Translations under genes and position numbers: made by a program
The notes under the pieces: generated by a model
What the model saw: only the letters and a program-made list of their open reading frames with translations
Databases searched by the model: none
Told to the model about the DNA's origin: nothing
In this document: positions 15,731 through 24,327 of the stretch, in pieces
Position numbering within the stretch: position 1 is the stretch's first letter
Layout: every line of letters starts with the position of its first letter
DNA from: Arthrobacter sp. M2012083
Lineage (GTDB): Bacteria; Actinomycetota; Actinomycetes; Actinomycetales; Micrococcaceae
Direction of reading: 5' to 3'
Assembly: GCF_000281065.1 (NCBI RefSeq)
Contig: NZ_AKKK01000050.1
Coordinates: forward strand, 1-45,905
Length of the DNA: 45,905 bases

Positions 15731-16762
15731 TTAGCCGCGGGTTCGTGGCCGAAGCTTGACGCCGGGCAGTGGAGGGGCGGGAATGCGGCCAGCTTCCGGT
15801 CCTGCATCAGGACCATGTCCGGGGACGAAGCCGAAGCGTGAGCTGGCGGCTGCGTGGTCGTCGAGCAATCCTTCGGCTTCCCACTCCTCACGGGCCTTTT
15901 CCACTTCCTCGTGCGTCCTCCCCACGAAGTTCCACCACATCAGCAGGTCTTCGCCGAACGGTTCGCCGCCGAGGAGCATGAAGCGGGTGTCCGGTTGCGC
16001 ATGGACGGTGAGGCTGGGCCTGCCGGCCCCCAAGTAGGCCAGAGGACCAGCCTCGATGTCGTGGCCATCGATCACGACGTGGCCATCCAGGACCAGTACG
16101 GCGTGCTCAAAATCGGGCCGCAACGGCAATTCAAGGGACCCCGTGCCCGTGATGTCGGCTCCAACAATCGGGCTGAACATCGTGGCGGGGGAGCGCTGTC
16201 CAGCGAATTCGCCCACCATCACGGTGGCCGTAAACCCTTCGCCCACGGCCACCGGCAAGTCCCTCACCTGTTCAAATGACGGCGCACGGTGCCGGTGCTC
16301 ATCCGGGAGGGCAACCCACAGCTGGAGTCCCCGGGACATCGGAATTTCTTCCACCAGCGGACTGGACCCCGTTTCGGTAGTGGCCGGAAGGACGGAGAAC
16401 TCTGAATGGGAGATGCCATGGCCGGCCGTCATGATGTTCAATTCGCCTGGCCGGACCACTACATCGCTGCCCACACTGTCGCGGTGCCGCACGGCCCCTT
16501 CCAAGGGCCACGTGACCGTTTGAAGTCCGCAATGGGGGTGGGGGAGTACGCTCATGGCCACCCGGTCGGGACCGAAACTGTCCAGGAAACACCAGGCGCC
16601 CACAGTAGGCAGTCCCCGCTGTGGCAAAGTCCTCATGACGTTCATGGCGCGCACGCCTCCCAAAGGAACCTCGCGCTCGGGCCACAGCTGAACGCAAGGA
16701 CCTTGACCTTCCGGCGCCGCGGGGCAGACTTCCTGTGCGGGGGAAGTATCAAGATTGGTCAT
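15731..16762 (-). CDS. Pirin family protein
   Basis: This 343-aa bicupin has metal ligands in the N-terminal cupin: LPHPHCGLQTVTW (His pair) and GHGISHSEFS with a further His and Glu. The second cupin lies at about 190-290. Bacterial pirins bind iron, and some oxidise quercetin; others modulate central metabolism. ATG 16762 is preceded by AGGTGA, which lies in an inverted repeat that could act as an operator. It is divergent from the beta-galactosidase. The C-terminal 50 residues are rich in Gly and Pro and unlikely to be ordered. Confidence 0.9.
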   Translation of the reverse strand: MTNLDTSPAQEVCPAAPEGQGPCVQLWPEREVPLGGVRAMNVMRTLPQRGLPTVGAWCFLDSFGPDRVAMSVLPHPHCGLQTVTWPLEGAVRHRDSVGSDVVVRPGELNIMTAGHGISHSEFSVLPATTETGSSPLVEEIPMSRGLQLWVALPDEHRHRAPSFEQVRDLPVAVGEGFTATVMVGEFAGQRSPATMFSPIVGADITGTGSLELPLRPDFEHAVLVLDGHVVIDGHDIEAGPLAYLGAGRPSLTVHAQPDTRFMLLGGEPFGEDLLMWWNFVGRTHEEVEKAREEWEAEGLLDDHAAASSRFGFVPGHGPDAGPEAGRIPAPPLPGVKLRPRTRG

Positions 16763-16773
16763 GTGATCATCAC
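16763..16773. promoter_or_regulatory. Inverted repeat at the pirin start
   Basis: GTGAT-C-ATCAC is a perfect 11-bp inverted repeat directly against the pirin start codon; it includes the ribosome site on that strand. The shared 50-bp space also serves the GH35 gene. Repression by blocking the start would fit, but no regulator gene is adjacent. Confidence 0.35.
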
Positions 16774-16812
16774 CTGTGAATAAATGTTGGAAATTGAGCT
16801 AATCTGTTCCAC

Positions 16813-18609
16813 GTGAACAACGCCCTCCTGAGCTACCACGACGCCGTCCTTTACCGTTCGGGTGAACCGTATCGCATCCTCGCCGGAGCCATCCACTACT
16901 TCCGTGTACACCCGGACCTGTGGCAGGACCGGCTGCGTCGACTTAAGGCGATGGGCGCCAACACGGTGGACACATATGTTGCCTGGAACTTCCACCAGCC
17001 TAAGCGCGATGAGGCGCCGGACTTCAGTGGCTGGCGGGACGTGGGCCGCTTCATTGACCTCGCGGCCGAGGAGGGGCTGGACGTCATCGTTCGCCCTGGA
17101 CCGTATATCTGCGCCGAGTGGGACAACGGCGGCTTCCCAGCCTGGCTGACCGGCACTCCCGGCATCGGCCTGCGCTGCATGGACCCGATGTTCACCCGTG
17201 CCATCGAGGAGTGGTTCGATCAGCTCCTTCCGACCATCGCCTCACGGCAGGCGTCCGCGGGTGGTCCGGTGGTGGCCGTGCAGATTGAAAACGAATACGG
17301 CAGCTACGGCGATGATCACGAGTACATCCGCTGGAATCGACGCGTCCTGGAAGAGCGCGGCATCACGGAGCTCCTGTTCACCGCCGACGGCGGCACGGAC
17401 TATTTCCTCGATGGCGGTTCCATCGAGGGGACCTGGGCGACGGCAACGCTGGGAAGCCGGGGCGACGAAGCGGTGGCCACCTGGCAGCGACGGCGGCCCG
17501 GCGAGCCGTTCTTCAACGTTGAGTTCTGGGGTGGCTGGTTCGATCACTGGGGCGAACACCATCACCGCCGCGACGCCGAGGAAGCGGCACTGGAAGCACG
17601 AAAAGTGCTCGATCCCGGTGGCTCACTCTGCGCCTACATGGCCCACGGCGGGACTAACTTCGGCCTCACTTCCGGCAGCAATCACGATGGCACCATGCTG
17701 CAGCCGACGGTTACCAGCTACGACTCCGACGCGCCCATCGCAGAGAACGGCGCCCTGACGCCCAAGTTCCATGCCTTCCGCAAGGAGTTCTTCCGGGCAA
17801 AGGGAATTGAGGACCTACCCGAACTCCCTGTGGAGTTGTTAGCTGAGGCCCCGGTACTTCAGGCGCGGTCCTTGCCTCTGACCGTAGGGCAGCCCCTTCT
17901 CGAGCTTGTGCGGGATGCCGGCAAGCCCGTCAGCAGCGTTAGGCCACTCAGCTTCGAGCAGCTGGGACTGGACGCAGGCATGGTCCTCTATGCCGCCGAA
18001 GCGATCCTTCCAGGCCGTCCGGATGTTCCCTCGGAGAGCCGGCTTAAGATCACCGGCCTGAATGACCGCGCTTACGTGTGGGTGGATGGCACCTTTGTTG
18101 GTGTCCTGGACGACGTCAACGGTTCCGAGGGTTTGCCCGTAAGCGGCACAGGCACACCCGCCAAGCTTGAGATTCTGGTTGAGAACCTCGGCCGCATCAA
18201 CTACGGACCCCTGACGGGACAGGGGAAGGGAATTCTGGGCGGGGTCCTCGTCAATCAGCGCTACACCTTCCACTGGACGCAAACACCCGTTGCCCTCGCA
18301 GACTGGACGCAGGAAGACCTTGAGGGGTTGGCAGGCGTCGACTTCGAGGCCGGGCAACCGGCCGACACTTACATCGCTTTGCCCGACTCGGGGAAGGGCT
18401 TCGTCTGGCTCAATGGCTTCCTCCTGGGACGGTACTGGGAGAAGGGGCCACAGGTGACGCTCTACGCACCCGCGCCTTTGCTCAAAACCGGCCGAAACAG
18501 TATCAAGGTGCTGGAACTGGGTAACCCGGGGACCGTCGTCGAACTTCGCGACGCGCCCGACCTCGGTCCCGTAGAAGCGGGTCCGATCGCGGCGGCCGGC
18601 CTTCCGTAG
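16813..18609 (+). CDS. GH35 beta-galactosidase
   Basis: This 598-aa family 35 glycosidase has the signature GGPVVAVQIENEYG, with acid/base Glu161, and the nucleophile Glu237 in FFNVEFWGGW. The substrate-site segments RPGPYICAEWDNGGFPAWL and AHGGTNFG are intact. Beta-sandwich domains follow from about residue 350, including a jelly roll ending in KGFVWLNGFLLGRYWE. There is no signal peptide, so it acts on imported beta-galactosides. GTG 16813 is preceded by TAATCT with seven bases between, so the mRNA is probably leaderless. The sugar kinase upstream and this enzyme hint at glycan use, but they are not in one operon. Confidence 0.95.
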   Translation: MNNALLSYHDAVLYRSGEPYRILAGAIHYFRVHPDLWQDRLRRLKAMGANTVDTYVAWNFHQPKRDEAPDFSGWRDVGRFIDLAAEEGLDVIVRPGPYICAEWDNGGFPAWLTGTPGIGLRCMDPMFTRAIEEWFDQLLPTIASRQASAGGPVVAVQIENEYGSYGDDHEYIRWNRRVLEERGITELLFTADGGTDYFLDGGSIEGTWATATLGSRGDEAVATWQRRRPGEPFFNVEFWGGWFDHWGEHHHRRDAEEAALEARKVLDPGGSLCAYMAHGGTNFGLTSGSNHDGTMLQPTVTSYDSDAPIAENGALTPKFHAFRKEFFRAKGIEDLPELPVELLAEAPVLQARSLPLTVGQPLLELVRDAGKPVSSVRPLSFEQLGLDAGMVLYAAEAILPGRPDVPSESRLKITGLNDRAYVWVDGTFVGVLDDVNGSEGLPVSGTGTPAKLEILVENLGRINYGPLTGQGKGILGGVLVNQRYTFHWTQTPVALADWTQEDLEGLAGVDFEAGQPADTYIALPDSGKGFVWLNGFLLGRYWEKGPQVTLYAPAPLLKTGRNSIKVLELGNPGTVVELRDAPDLGPVEAGPIAAAGLP

Positions 18610-18638
18610 AGTCCCGCCCCACCATTTATGCTGACTCC

Positions 18639-19091
18639 ATGACGCTGCAGTTCGATACCCGCCCAGCCGCTTACGCCGTAATCGTCCAGGAGGACAAGAT
18701 CCTGCTGGCCTATTGGAAGCAGGACGGCAAGGAAGGGTGGACGCTTCCGGGGGGAGGCCTGGACCTGGCGGAACATCCGGTGGACGGCTGCAGGCGTGAA
18801 GTCTTCGAGGAAACCGGATATGAAGCGCGCGTTGACCGCATGCTGGGTATCGACGTCGGCCACTGGCCTGCTGATATCCGCCCGGACGGTTCGGTCAAGG
18901 ATTTTCAGGCCCTCCGACTGGTCTACGAGGCAACGGTGGTGGGCGGAGAACTAACCCATGAGGTGGATGGGAGCACCACGCACGCCGCATGGATCTCACT
19001 CAAGGACATCGGGAAACTCAACCGAGTGTCCCTGGTGGACACGGCACTCCGATTGCACCGGGAACGCCCGGCCAACGGGAAGTTGAGCTGA
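18639..19091 (+). CDS. Nudix hydrolase
   Basis: This 150-aa protein has a complete Nudix box, GGLDLAE-x7-REVFEETGY, and the preceding WTLPGGG. It hydrolyses nucleoside diphosphates linked to another moiety with Mg2+; the substrate cannot be read from sequence. ATG 18639 is preceded by TATGCT at 18627-18632, six bases away, so it is probably leaderless and independent of the beta-galactosidase 29 bp upstream. Confidence 0.93.
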   Translation: MTLQFDTRPAAYAVIVQEDKILLAYWKQDGKEGWTLPGGGLDLAEHPVDGCRREVFEETGYEARVDRMLGIDVGHWPADIRPDGSVKDFQALRLVYEATVVGGELTHEVDGSTTHAAWISLKDIGKLNRVSLVDTALRLHRERPANGKLS

Positions 19092-19134
19092 GCCAACCGG
19101 AAGCTGAGCCATAGGGCCTAGCCAAATGTGCCCC

Positions 19135-19296
19135 ATGGTGACTACGCTAAACATCGTTGCCGACTCACTCATAGTCGGACTGGATGCCGAGGAGGTGGAT
19201 TTGATGATTGCCACGATCTTGCGCGCCCCGCGCTCAGTTGCGGCGCGCCGTCGTCAGCCCACCATTCCTGCCCCGGCATCAGCCTGCCAAGACTAG
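19135..19296 (+). CDS. Possible 53-aa small protein upstream of rsgA
   Basis: A 53-codon reading frame runs from ATG 19135 to TAG 19296. The N-terminal part (TLNIVADSLIVGLDAEEVDL and then MIATIL) looks like an amphipathic helical segment, followed by an Arg-rich stretch (APRSVAARRRQPT) and a Pro/Ala tail. There is no strong ribosome site, and I recognise no family. It ends 28 bp before the rsgA start, so it could be a leader peptide or a small protein in one transcript with rsgA, or a chance frame in GC-rich DNA. Confidence 0.4.
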   Translation: MVTTLNIVADSLIVGLDAEEVDLMIATILRAPRSVAARRRQPTIPAPASACQD

Positions 19297-19324
19297 GCGG
19301 CCGGGCCTCCTCAGAGGCATTTCA

Positions 19325-20527
19325 TTGAATACTTACGCATCTTCAAGCGACCCTTCTTTTAGTTCCACCGAGCAGCTGCCCGCTCATCAAATTCATGCCG
19401 CTCATCAATTTCACGGACCAGTGGAGTACGGCTTCACCGACAAAACCGCGGAGCTCTTCCGCGCCCACGGCGCCCCCGAGAACCAGGAAGCAGCCACACC
19501 CGGCCGCGTAGTGCGCCTGGACAGGAACCGGGTGCTCGTCGCATCAGCCCAAGACCTCCTGCATTTGCCCTATCCGATGCATGGGCTTGTTCCGGCCACC
19601 GGGGACTGGGTATGGCTCGGCCACAACAACGCTGGCGAGCCTGCCGTCGTCGAGGTCCTTCCGCGCCATTCCGCGCTGAGCCGCAAACGAGCCTTTGAAG
19701 CCTCGTCAGAGGAGCAGATCCTGGGCAGCAACATCGACATTGTTGCGGTGGTGGTCCCTGTGGACCGTCCGCTGACCCATAACCGACTTGAACGCACGTT
19801 GGTGGCTGCGTGGGATTCCGGTGCCACACCGCTTGTGGTTATCACCAAGGCTGACCTCGCCCACCTCGCGGACGACGTGGTGGGGGAAGTCATCCTTCAG
19901 GCCGCGGGCGTTGACGTCGTCACCACCTCCGCGGAGCAGGGCGATGGCCTCGACGAATTGATGCAGCGGATTCCCCAAGGCGCCACCTTGGTTCTGCTGG
20001 GTCCTTCCGGTGCAGGGAAATCGACGCTTATCAACGCCTTGGCGGGGCGTGAGCTCCAGCAGACAGGCGAGGTCAGGGCCGGCGACGGCAAGGGCAAACA
20101 CACCACCACCTCGCGGGAGTTGGTGCCCCTGGCCGGTGGTGCAGTGCTGATGGATACGCCGGGAGTCCGCGGCTTCGGGCTCTTCGATGCGGACGAGGGA
20201 ATGGATGAAATGTTCGGCGATCTGGAGGAACTCTTCTCCCGGTGCCGCTTCACGGACTGCGCTCACCAAGCTGAACCGGGATGCGCTGTCCAGGAGGCGC
20301 TCGCGGAGGAAGCCCTTGATCCCAGGCGCTGGGCAAGCTACCTGAAGCTGCAACGGGAACTGGCAGCCCTGGCCAGGAAACATGACGCGGCTGCGCGTCG
20401 CGCCTACCAGCGCGAATGGCACCAGAAGGTGATGTCAGCGGACCGAGGCCAGCGTGCAGCGGAACGATACAAGCACGACCAGGCTGAGGAACGGGCCGGG
20501 AAGGGCGGCAAACGACGTAAACGCTGA
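19325..20527 (+). CDS. rsgA: Ribosome small-subunit GTPase RsgA
   Basis: The protein has 400 aa with the circularly permuted GTPase order typical of RsgA: G4 TKAD at 174-177, then G1 GPSGAGKST at 226-234, then DTPG at 277-280. An OB-fold domain precedes it (about 55-125). The C-terminal zinc site is visible as Cys307, Cys312, His314 and Cys320. RsgA checks late 30S assembly. I chose TTG 19325 (MNTYASSSDP) because AGAGG lies just upstream; a start at 19208 would overlap a different reading frame and add a poorly conserved segment. The basic tail GKGGKRRKR should contact rRNA. Confidence 0.92.
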   Translation: MNTYASSSDPSFSSTEQLPAHQIHAAHQFHGPVEYGFTDKTAELFRAHGAPENQEAATPGRVVRLDRNRVLVASAQDLLHLPYPMHGLVPATGDWVWLGHNNAGEPAVVEVLPRHSALSRKRAFEASSEEQILGSNIDIVAVVVPVDRPLTHNRLERTLVAAWDSGATPLVVITKADLAHLADDVVGEVILQAAGVDVVTTSAEQGDGLDELMQRIPQGATLVLLGPSGAGKSTLINALAGRELQQTGEVRAGDGKGKHTTTSRELVPLAGGAVLMDTPGVRGFGLFDADEGMDEMFGDLEELFSRCRFTDCAHQAEPGCAVQEALAEEALDPRRWASYLKLQRELAALARKHDAAARRAYQREWHQKVMSADRGQRAAERYKHDQAEERAGKGGKRRKR

Positions 20528-20604
20528 ACATTGCCGATTCATTACGGAACTCGTGGCGACGCTGACATCGTCGGTGGCGCTGGCTACGCTGGGTGAAGAT
20601 TGCT

Positions 20605-20634
20605 TTGCAGCCAAGTAATAAGAGTGCATATGAT
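20605..20634 (+). promoter_or_regulatory. Probable promoter of the opuC operon
   Basis: TTGCAG (20605-20610) and TATGAT (20629-20634) are 18 bp apart, close to the sigma-70-type consensus, and lie 47 bp before the opuCA start. The rest of the 154-bp gap after rsgA shows no gene. Confidence 0.45.
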
Positions 20635-20681
20635 CATCTGGCTCTACCGATGTTCTCTTCCACAGATAGGTAAGCCCGGGT

Positions 20682-21776
20682 ATGGCCGAAGCCATGATTG
20701 AGTTCAAGAGCGTCACTAAGAAATACCAGGGCGGGCAACCGGCGGTGGATGCCCTCACCATGTCCATCGACAAGGGCGCCATCACCGTGTTTGTTGGCCC
20801 TTCGGGCTGCGGTAAAACCACTTCCCTGCGCATGATCAACCGGATGGTGGAGCCCACCAGCGGAACCATCACTGTTGCAGGGGAAGATGTCTCTCAGGTT
20901 CCGGCGGCCAAGCTCCGCCGTTCCATGGGCTACGTCATGCAGTCATCGGGCCTTCTCCCGCACCGTTCTGTCCTGGACAACATCGCCACTGTTCCGCGGC
21001 TCAACGGCGTACCCAAGGCAGCGGCGCGGAAGCGCGCTGCGGAACTGCTCGACGTCGTCGGGCTGGCTTCCGTCCTCGGCAAGCGGTACCCGTCACAACT
21101 CTCGGGCGGTCAGCAGCAGCGCGTCGGAGTTGCCCGGGCGCTCGCCGCTGACCCGCCGGTCCTGCTGATGGACGAACCCTTCAGCGCGGTGGATCCGGTG
21201 GTCCGCGACGAACTGCAGCAGGAACTTTTGCGTCTGCAGCGGGAACTGGCCAAGACCATTGTCTTTGTCACGCACGACATCGATGAAGCCACTGTTCTTG
21301 GCGACAAAGTGGCTGTCTTCGCCGTGGGGGGCAAACTGGCCCAGTACGCGGCTCCGGAAGAAATTCTTCGGGCGCCTGCGAATGACTTCGTGGCCTCCTT
21401 CGTGGGACGGGACCGTGGCTTCCGGCACCTTGCCTTCAACGCCGCAGACGCCGTGACCTTGCACCCTGTCACCATGGTGAGTCCTTCCGACGGCCACCAC
21501 GCGGGCCGCCAATCAGGGGAGTGGGCGCTGGTTGTCGACGACGATGCGCGGCCGCTCGGGTGGTCTTCACCGCGGGATGGTGCCGGGTTGATCCCGGGAG
21601 GTTCGCTGTTCCGCAAGGGAGATACGCTGCGCCGCGCGCTGGATGCGGCGTTGTCGTCGCCTTCGGGCCTTGGCGTTGCGGTGGACGACGACGGCCGGGT
21701 GGCCGGGGTCCTGAAAGCGCCGGAAATCCTCGCACTTATCGAAGAAGTCCGCCACCACAGGGAGGACGCCACCTGA
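20682..21776 (+). CDS. opuCA: Osmoprotectant ABC transporter, ATP-binding protein
   Basis: This 364-aa ATPase has Walker A GPSGCGKTT (39-47), signature LSGGQQQRVGVARALA, Walker B VLLMDEPFSAVDP and switch His in VFVTHDIDEA. After about residue 270 a C-terminal domain with weak CBS-like features (ALVVDDDARPLGW, GVAVDDDGRVAGVL) follows; in OpuA/OpuC such domains sense ionic strength. It energises uptake of glycine betaine, choline or carnitine. It is the first gene of a four-gene operon and overlaps opuCB by one base (TGATG). AGGTAAG upstream of ATG 20682 serves as ribosome site. Confidence 0.92.
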   Translation: MAEAMIEFKSVTKKYQGGQPAVDALTMSIDKGAITVFVGPSGCGKTTSLRMINRMVEPTSGTITVAGEDVSQVPAAKLRRSMGYVMQSSGLLPHRSVLDNIATVPRLNGVPKAAARKRAAELLDVVGLASVLGKRYPSQLSGGQQQRVGVARALAADPPVLLMDEPFSAVDPVVRDELQQELLRLQRELAKTIVFVTHDIDEATVLGDKVAVFAVGGKLAQYAAPEEILRAPANDFVASFVGRDRGFRHLAFNAADAVTLHPVTMVSPSDGHHAGRQSGEWALVVDDDARPLGWSSPRDGAGLIPGGSLFRKGDTLRRALDAALSSPSGLGVAVDDDGRVAGVLKAPEILALIEEVRHHREDAT

Positions 21777-22516
21777 TGGAGTGGTTCCTTGCCAACAGTG
21801 GCATGGTCCTGGGGTTGGCCGGTCAGCACATGGTGCTCGCCATCATTCCCATGATCCTTGGACTGCTGATTTCGGTCCCCTTGGCCCAGCTGGCCAGGCG
21901 CAACAGCACGCTCAGGTCAGTGGTGGCAACGGCTACCTCATTGCTGTACACCATTCCCTCACTGGCCCTGTTCATCATTCTTCCCACCATCCTTGGCACG
22001 CGGATCCTGGATCCACTGAACGTGGTGGTGGCACTGACCATCTATGCGGTGGCACTGCTGGTCCGTGCCGCGATGGACGCCTTCGACTCCGTGGATGACG
22101 ACCTCCGAAATGCTGCCGTTGCCATGGGTTTCAAACCCCTGGCCCGCTTCTTCCAAGTGGACCTTCCGTTGTCTTTGCCTGTGCTGTTCGCAGGACTTCG
22201 AGTGGTCTCAGTCAGCAATATCTCCCTGGTGAGCGTTGCCGCCCTCCTCGGAGTAGGCAACCTTGGCGTCCTGTTTACTGACGGCCTGCAGCGCACGTTC
22301 ATTACTGAAGTTGTGGTGGGCATCATCGCGATTCTGGTGCTGGCCCTGCTCATGGACGCAGTTCTGGTGGTCTTGGAGCGGCTCTTGACGCCATGGACCC
22401 GCGCGGCAGGTGGAAGTTCGTCGCGTCCCGACGCCAACGCCCTGCTTACCGAGCCCAAAGCCGGACCGGCGAAGCCGCGCGCGACCCTCCGCCCCGACCC
22501 GGGGGCGTCCGCATGA
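21776..22516 (+). CDS. opuCB: Osmoprotectant ABC transporter, permease 1
   Basis: This 246-aa inner-membrane permease has about six helices and the coupling EAA-like loop DLRNAAVAMGFKPLARFFQVDLPLSLPVLFAG. It begins at ATG 21776 inside the opuCA stop and ends by overlapping opuCD (ATGA). The N-terminus MEWFLANSGMVLGLAGQH and LLYTIPSLALFIILP are typical of OpuCB. The C-terminal 35 residues are a Pro/Ala/Ser-rich tail without counterpart in the core family. Confidence 0.9.
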   Translation: MEWFLANSGMVLGLAGQHMVLAIIPMILGLLISVPLAQLARRNSTLRSVVATATSLLYTIPSLALFIILPTILGTRILDPLNVVVALTIYAVALLVRAAMDAFDSVDDDLRNAAVAMGFKPLARFFQVDLPLSLPVLFAGLRVVSVSNISLVSVAALLGVGNLGVLFTDGLQRTFITEVVVGIIAILVLALLMDAVLVVLERLLTPWTRAAGGSSSRPDANALLTEPKAGPAKPRATLRPDPGASA

Positions 22517-23256
22517 ACATCTTTGCCGAAACCATTGCCTGGCTGACAAACCCCAAGAACTGGACCGGAAGCGGTGGAATCCCCACCCGCTTGCTGGAGC
22601 ACCTGCAGTACAGCGGGCTGGTGCTCCTCATCGCCGCCGCCATTGCAGTGCCAATCGGCCTCTACATCGGGCACACCGGGCGCGGCCGCGTTGTCGCAGT
22701 GGCTGTCGCCGGAGCATTGCGTGCCCTTCCGACACTCGGCTTGCTGGTCCTCTTCGCGTTGCTGGCCGGTAGTGGCTTGATGCCTCCCGTGTGGGCGCTG
22801 GTCATCCTTACGGTGCCGCCGCTGCTGGCCGGGACCTACGCCGGTATTTCCAGCGTTGATGCCACCGTGGTGGACGCTGCCCGGGCCATGGGCATGAGCG
22901 AACTTCAGATTCTCTTCCGGGTGGAAGTGCCCAACGGACTGCAGGTGATGTTCGGTGGTGTCCGCACCGCGGTTCTGCAGGTCATCGCAACAGTCTCCGT
23001 GGTTGCCTATCTTCCGTTGGGTGGGCTTGGCCGGTATTTGTTCGACGGCCTCGTCCTGCAGGACTTCCCCAGGATGCTCGGAGGCTCCCTGCTCATAGCT
23101 GGGTTGGCCATCGCAGTGGACCTGATACTTGCCGGCGTGCAGAGGCTTGTCATCTCGCCCGGCCTGACCCTCGACTCAAGCGGCCGCCAGAAGGCAGCCG
23201 ACGATCTCACAGCCGCGGTTCCTGCCGGGGCTGCCGTTCAAGGAGGTACACCATGA
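22513..23256 (+). CDS. opuCD: Osmoprotectant ABC transporter, permease 2
   Basis: This 247-aa permease has a similar fold to its neighbour: membrane helices with VAGALRALPTLGLLVLFAL and the coupling loop VDAARAMGMSELQILFRVEVPNGLQ (split over about 115-140). It pairs with the first permease to form the translocation pore. ATG 22513 shares four bases with the opuCB stop, and its own stop overlaps opuCC by four bases, so all four genes are translationally coupled. The last 30 residues are an Ala-rich tail. Confidence 0.9.
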   Translation: MNIFAETIAWLTNPKNWTGSGGIPTRLLEHLQYSGLVLLIAAAIAVPIGLYIGHTGRGRVVAVAVAGALRALPTLGLLVLFALLAGSGLMPPVWALVILTVPPLLAGTYAGISSVDATVVDAARAMGMSELQILFRVEVPNGLQVMFGGVRTAVLQVIATVSVVAYLPLGGLGRYLFDGLVLQDFPRMLGGSLLIAGLAIAVDLILAGVQRLVISPGLTLDSSGRQKAADDLTAAVPAGAAVQGGTP

Positions 23257-24209
23257 AAAACCCCGTCCCCATGACCCTTACGCGCCGTGGTCTCGGCGGC
23301 CTCGCCGCTGGAGTGGGTGTGGCCCTCGCGTTGAGCGCCTGCGGCGGCAGTCCCTTGGCCACGCCTTCCACCGCGGCACCCAGCGGTTCCGCCGCGGGAG
23401 GTTCACTGGTGGTTGGTTCGGCAGACTTCCCGGAGAGCCAGGTCATCGCAGAGATTTATGTTGGCGCCCTCAACGCAGCTGGTCTCACTGCCACCTCCAA
23501 GCCGAACATCGGCTCGCGCGAGATCTACTTCAAGGCCGTCCAGGACGGTTCCGTGGACCTCGTCCCGGATTACTCCGGCAACCTTCTCTCCTACGTGGAC
23601 ACCGAGGCAACTGAGGTTTCTGCCGAGGACGTCTACAAGGCGCTCCCGGGCAAGCTTCCGGAAGGCCTCGCGGTGCTGGAGCCGGCCAAGGCCGAGTCCA
23701 AGGACGCCATGGTGGTCACCAAGGCAACGGCGGAGAAGTACCAGTTGAAGTCCATCGAGGACCTGGCCAAGGTCTGCAAGGACTTCACCATGGCTGCACC
23801 AGCCACATTTGAGACCCGCGCCTACGGCTTCCCGGGGCTGAAGGCCAACTATGGTTGCGAGCTCAAGGGCCTGCAGCCCTTCAACGACGGCGGTGGCAAC
23901 CTGACCCTCCAGGCCCTCTTGGAGGACAAGGTCCAAGTGGCGGACATCTACACCACCACTCCGTCCATCGCGGACAACGACCTCGTCGTCCTGGAAGACC
24001 CGAAGAACAACTTCAAGGCTCAGCAGGTCCTGCCGTTGGTCAAGGAAGCCAAGATGACTGATCAAGCCAAGGAAGCACTCAACAACGTCTCCAAGATCCT
24101 CACCACGGATGACCTGATCAACCTGAACCGCGCAGTCAGCGGCGACCAGAAGCAGTCACCCAAGGATGCTGCAGCCGCATGGCTGAAGGACAAAGGCATC
24201 GTCAAGTAG
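23253..24209 (+). CDS. opuCC: Osmoprotectant ABC transporter, substrate-binding lipoprotein
   Basis: This 318-aa lipoprotein has a signal peptide with a twin arginine (TLTRRGLGGLAAG) and a lipobox ending in Cys30 (LALSAC), so it is anchored outside the membrane. The binding domain of the OpuAC/ProX class begins with VVGSADFPESQVIAEIYVGA and SREIYFKAVQDGSVDLVPDY. It should capture quaternary-ammonium solutes. The aromatic-cage residues were not aligned, so choline versus betaine preference is open. The gene ends the operon; a long hairpin follows. Confidence 0.92.
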   Translation: MKNPVPMTLTRRGLGGLAAGVGVALALSACGGSPLATPSTAAPSGSAAGGSLVVGSADFPESQVIAEIYVGALNAAGLTATSKPNIGSREIYFKAVQDGSVDLVPDYSGNLLSYVDTEATEVSAEDVYKALPGKLPEGLAVLEPAKAESKDAMVVTKATAEKYQLKSIEDLAKVCKDFTMAAPATFETRAYGFPGLKANYGCELKGLQPFNDGGGNLTLQALLEDKVQVADIYTTTPSIADNDLVVLEDPKNNFKAQQVLPLVKEAKMTDQAKEALNNVSKILTTDDLINLNRAVSGDQKQSPKDAAAAWLKDKGIVK

Positions 24210-24226
24210 TACCTGAAAAACCGCGT

Positions 24227-24270
24227 ACGACGGCGGTGACGGACCCGCGCGGGACCGTCACCGCCGTCGT
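24227..24270 (+). terminator. Long-stem terminator after opuCC
   Basis: A 16-bp perfect stem (ACGACGGCGGTGACGG, 24227-24242, with CCGTCACCGCCGTCGT, 24255-24270) encloses one A-A mismatch and an inner CCCG-CG-CGGG. There is no U-run, which is common for actinobacterial terminators. Its position directly after the operon supports this call. Confidence 0.8.
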
Positions 24271-24327
24271 CGTATGTGTGAGTCAAGTCTCAGCTGAACC
24301 CCATCACCCGTGTGGCATATTTGAGGG

